This document shows positions 63,798 to 64,000 of a stretch of DNA of 64,000 nt, in pieces. The DNA is taken from positions 6,465,501 to 6,529,500 of the forward strand of contig JADLSH010000393.1 of NCBI GenBank assembly GCA_016169945.1, read 5' to 3'. How positions within the stretch are numbered: position 1 is the stretch's first letter; each line of letters begins with the position of its first letter. A program made the position numbers and the translations under genes. This DNA is from Trachythela sp. YZ-2020 (lineage: Eukaryota > Cnidaria > Anthozoa > Malacalcyonacea > Clavulariidae). The notes under the pieces are model-generated. The model was not told the origin of the DNA and ran no database searches. It saw only the letters and a list, made by a program, of their open reading frames with translations.

Positions 63798-64000
63798 ATG
63801 GTTGGGGCAAATTGTAGTATTTTTGGCTGTGGCTCGAACAGAAGACACACTGGTATTAGTATATTCTCCCTTCGAAAGGGGAAAGATGATTTATCGGCCA
63901 GAACTCGCGATGAGTGGGTGCGAGTTATAACCAGAAATAGAGAAATCGATAAGGATTTACGGCGTCAAATAAACAATAGAAATCTGCATGTCTGCGAGAA
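63798..64000 (+). CDS. THAP-domain protein, N-terminus, runs off window
   Basis: ATG 63,798 opens MVGANCSIFGCGSNRRHTGI, then SIFSLRKGKDDLSAR, DEWVRVITRNREIDKDL and NNRNLHVCE to the window end with no stop. The C-x4-C, the conserved Trp in DEWV and the final Cys of C-x2-H are placed as in THAP zinc fingers, which bind DNA in a sequence-specific way. The start is the first Met and sits four residues before the first Cys, typical for THAP proteins. Whether it belongs to a transposon or a host gene cannot be seen from this part. Confidence 0.82.
   Translation, partial: MVGANCSIFGCGSNRRHTGISIFSLRKGKDDLSARTRDEWVRVITRNREIDKDLRRQINNRNLHVCE

Overview
This window is eukaryotic DNA: A+T-rich, with GT-AG introns, intron-split reading frames, tRNA-derived SINEs, and a mixture of DNA transposons (hAT, ISL2EU, Tc1/mariner, Crypton, integrase-like DDE), non-LTR, Penelope-like and Bel/Pao retroelements, and dozens of short foldback repeats (MITEs). 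Multicopy THAP, SWIM-YqaJ, DUF6589, KIAA1586-like hAT and HUH-Rep-like genes together are what I would expect in a cnidarian, most likely an anthozoan (stony coral or sea anemone). The species cannot be fixed from the sequence. I see no convincing single-copy housekeeping gene; almost everything is mobile or mobile-derived.

Layout. 0-4 kb: 5' piece of a RecQ-like helicase (-) head-to-head with a decayed DUF6589 gene (+). 4-7.2 kb: foldbacks, a tandem repeat and a SINE. 7.26-12.9 kb: a complete ISL2EU-type element with ~1.1-kb terminal inverted repeats (TIRs), a dead THAP-DDE transposase and an intact SWIM-YqaJ exonuclease. 14-17.7 kb: a LINE tail, the 5' part of a BED-hAT transposase, a mariner-type MITE, an intact integrase-like DDE transposase and a 21-bp minisatellite. 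18.6-21.66 kb: a hAT element with a perfect 8-bp target-site duplication (TSD) and a broken KIAA1586-like ORF. 22-27.2 kb: Bel/Pao gag remnant, unrecognised exon-like fragments, and the end of a Penelope-like element with a hammerhead-like motif. 28.6-31.2 kb: second RecQ remnant, chromodomain exons, LINE tail. 31.9-33.6 kb: broken gene of an uncharacterised family with a DDE-like signature.

36.37-41.19 kb: the highlight. A near-pristine DNA transposon has 296-bp, almost identical TIRs and a TTTA duplication. It holds two convergent genes: an intact 442-aa alpha-kinase (+) and a spliced integrase-like transposase (-). Each gene appears to be driven from its own TIR. The element sits in an intron of another gene.

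43.5-49.8 kb: HUH-Rep fragment, a coiled-coil gene, a ~0.7-kb inverted duplication of a SAP-domain gene, and a SAM-domain gene. 50.4-53 kb: Crypton tyrosine recombinase split by ~1.2 kb of foreign sequence. 53.5-55.2 kb: LINE and an uncharacterised transposase-like gene. 56.35-62.72 kb: a piggyBac-type MITE broken first by a 4.8-kb long-TIR element and then by a 1.4-kb hAT, both with readable TSDs. 63.8 kb to the end: start of a new THAP gene.

The window is best read as layered insertions. The youngest and most intact is the alpha-kinase transposon; most other coding units are frameshifted relics.
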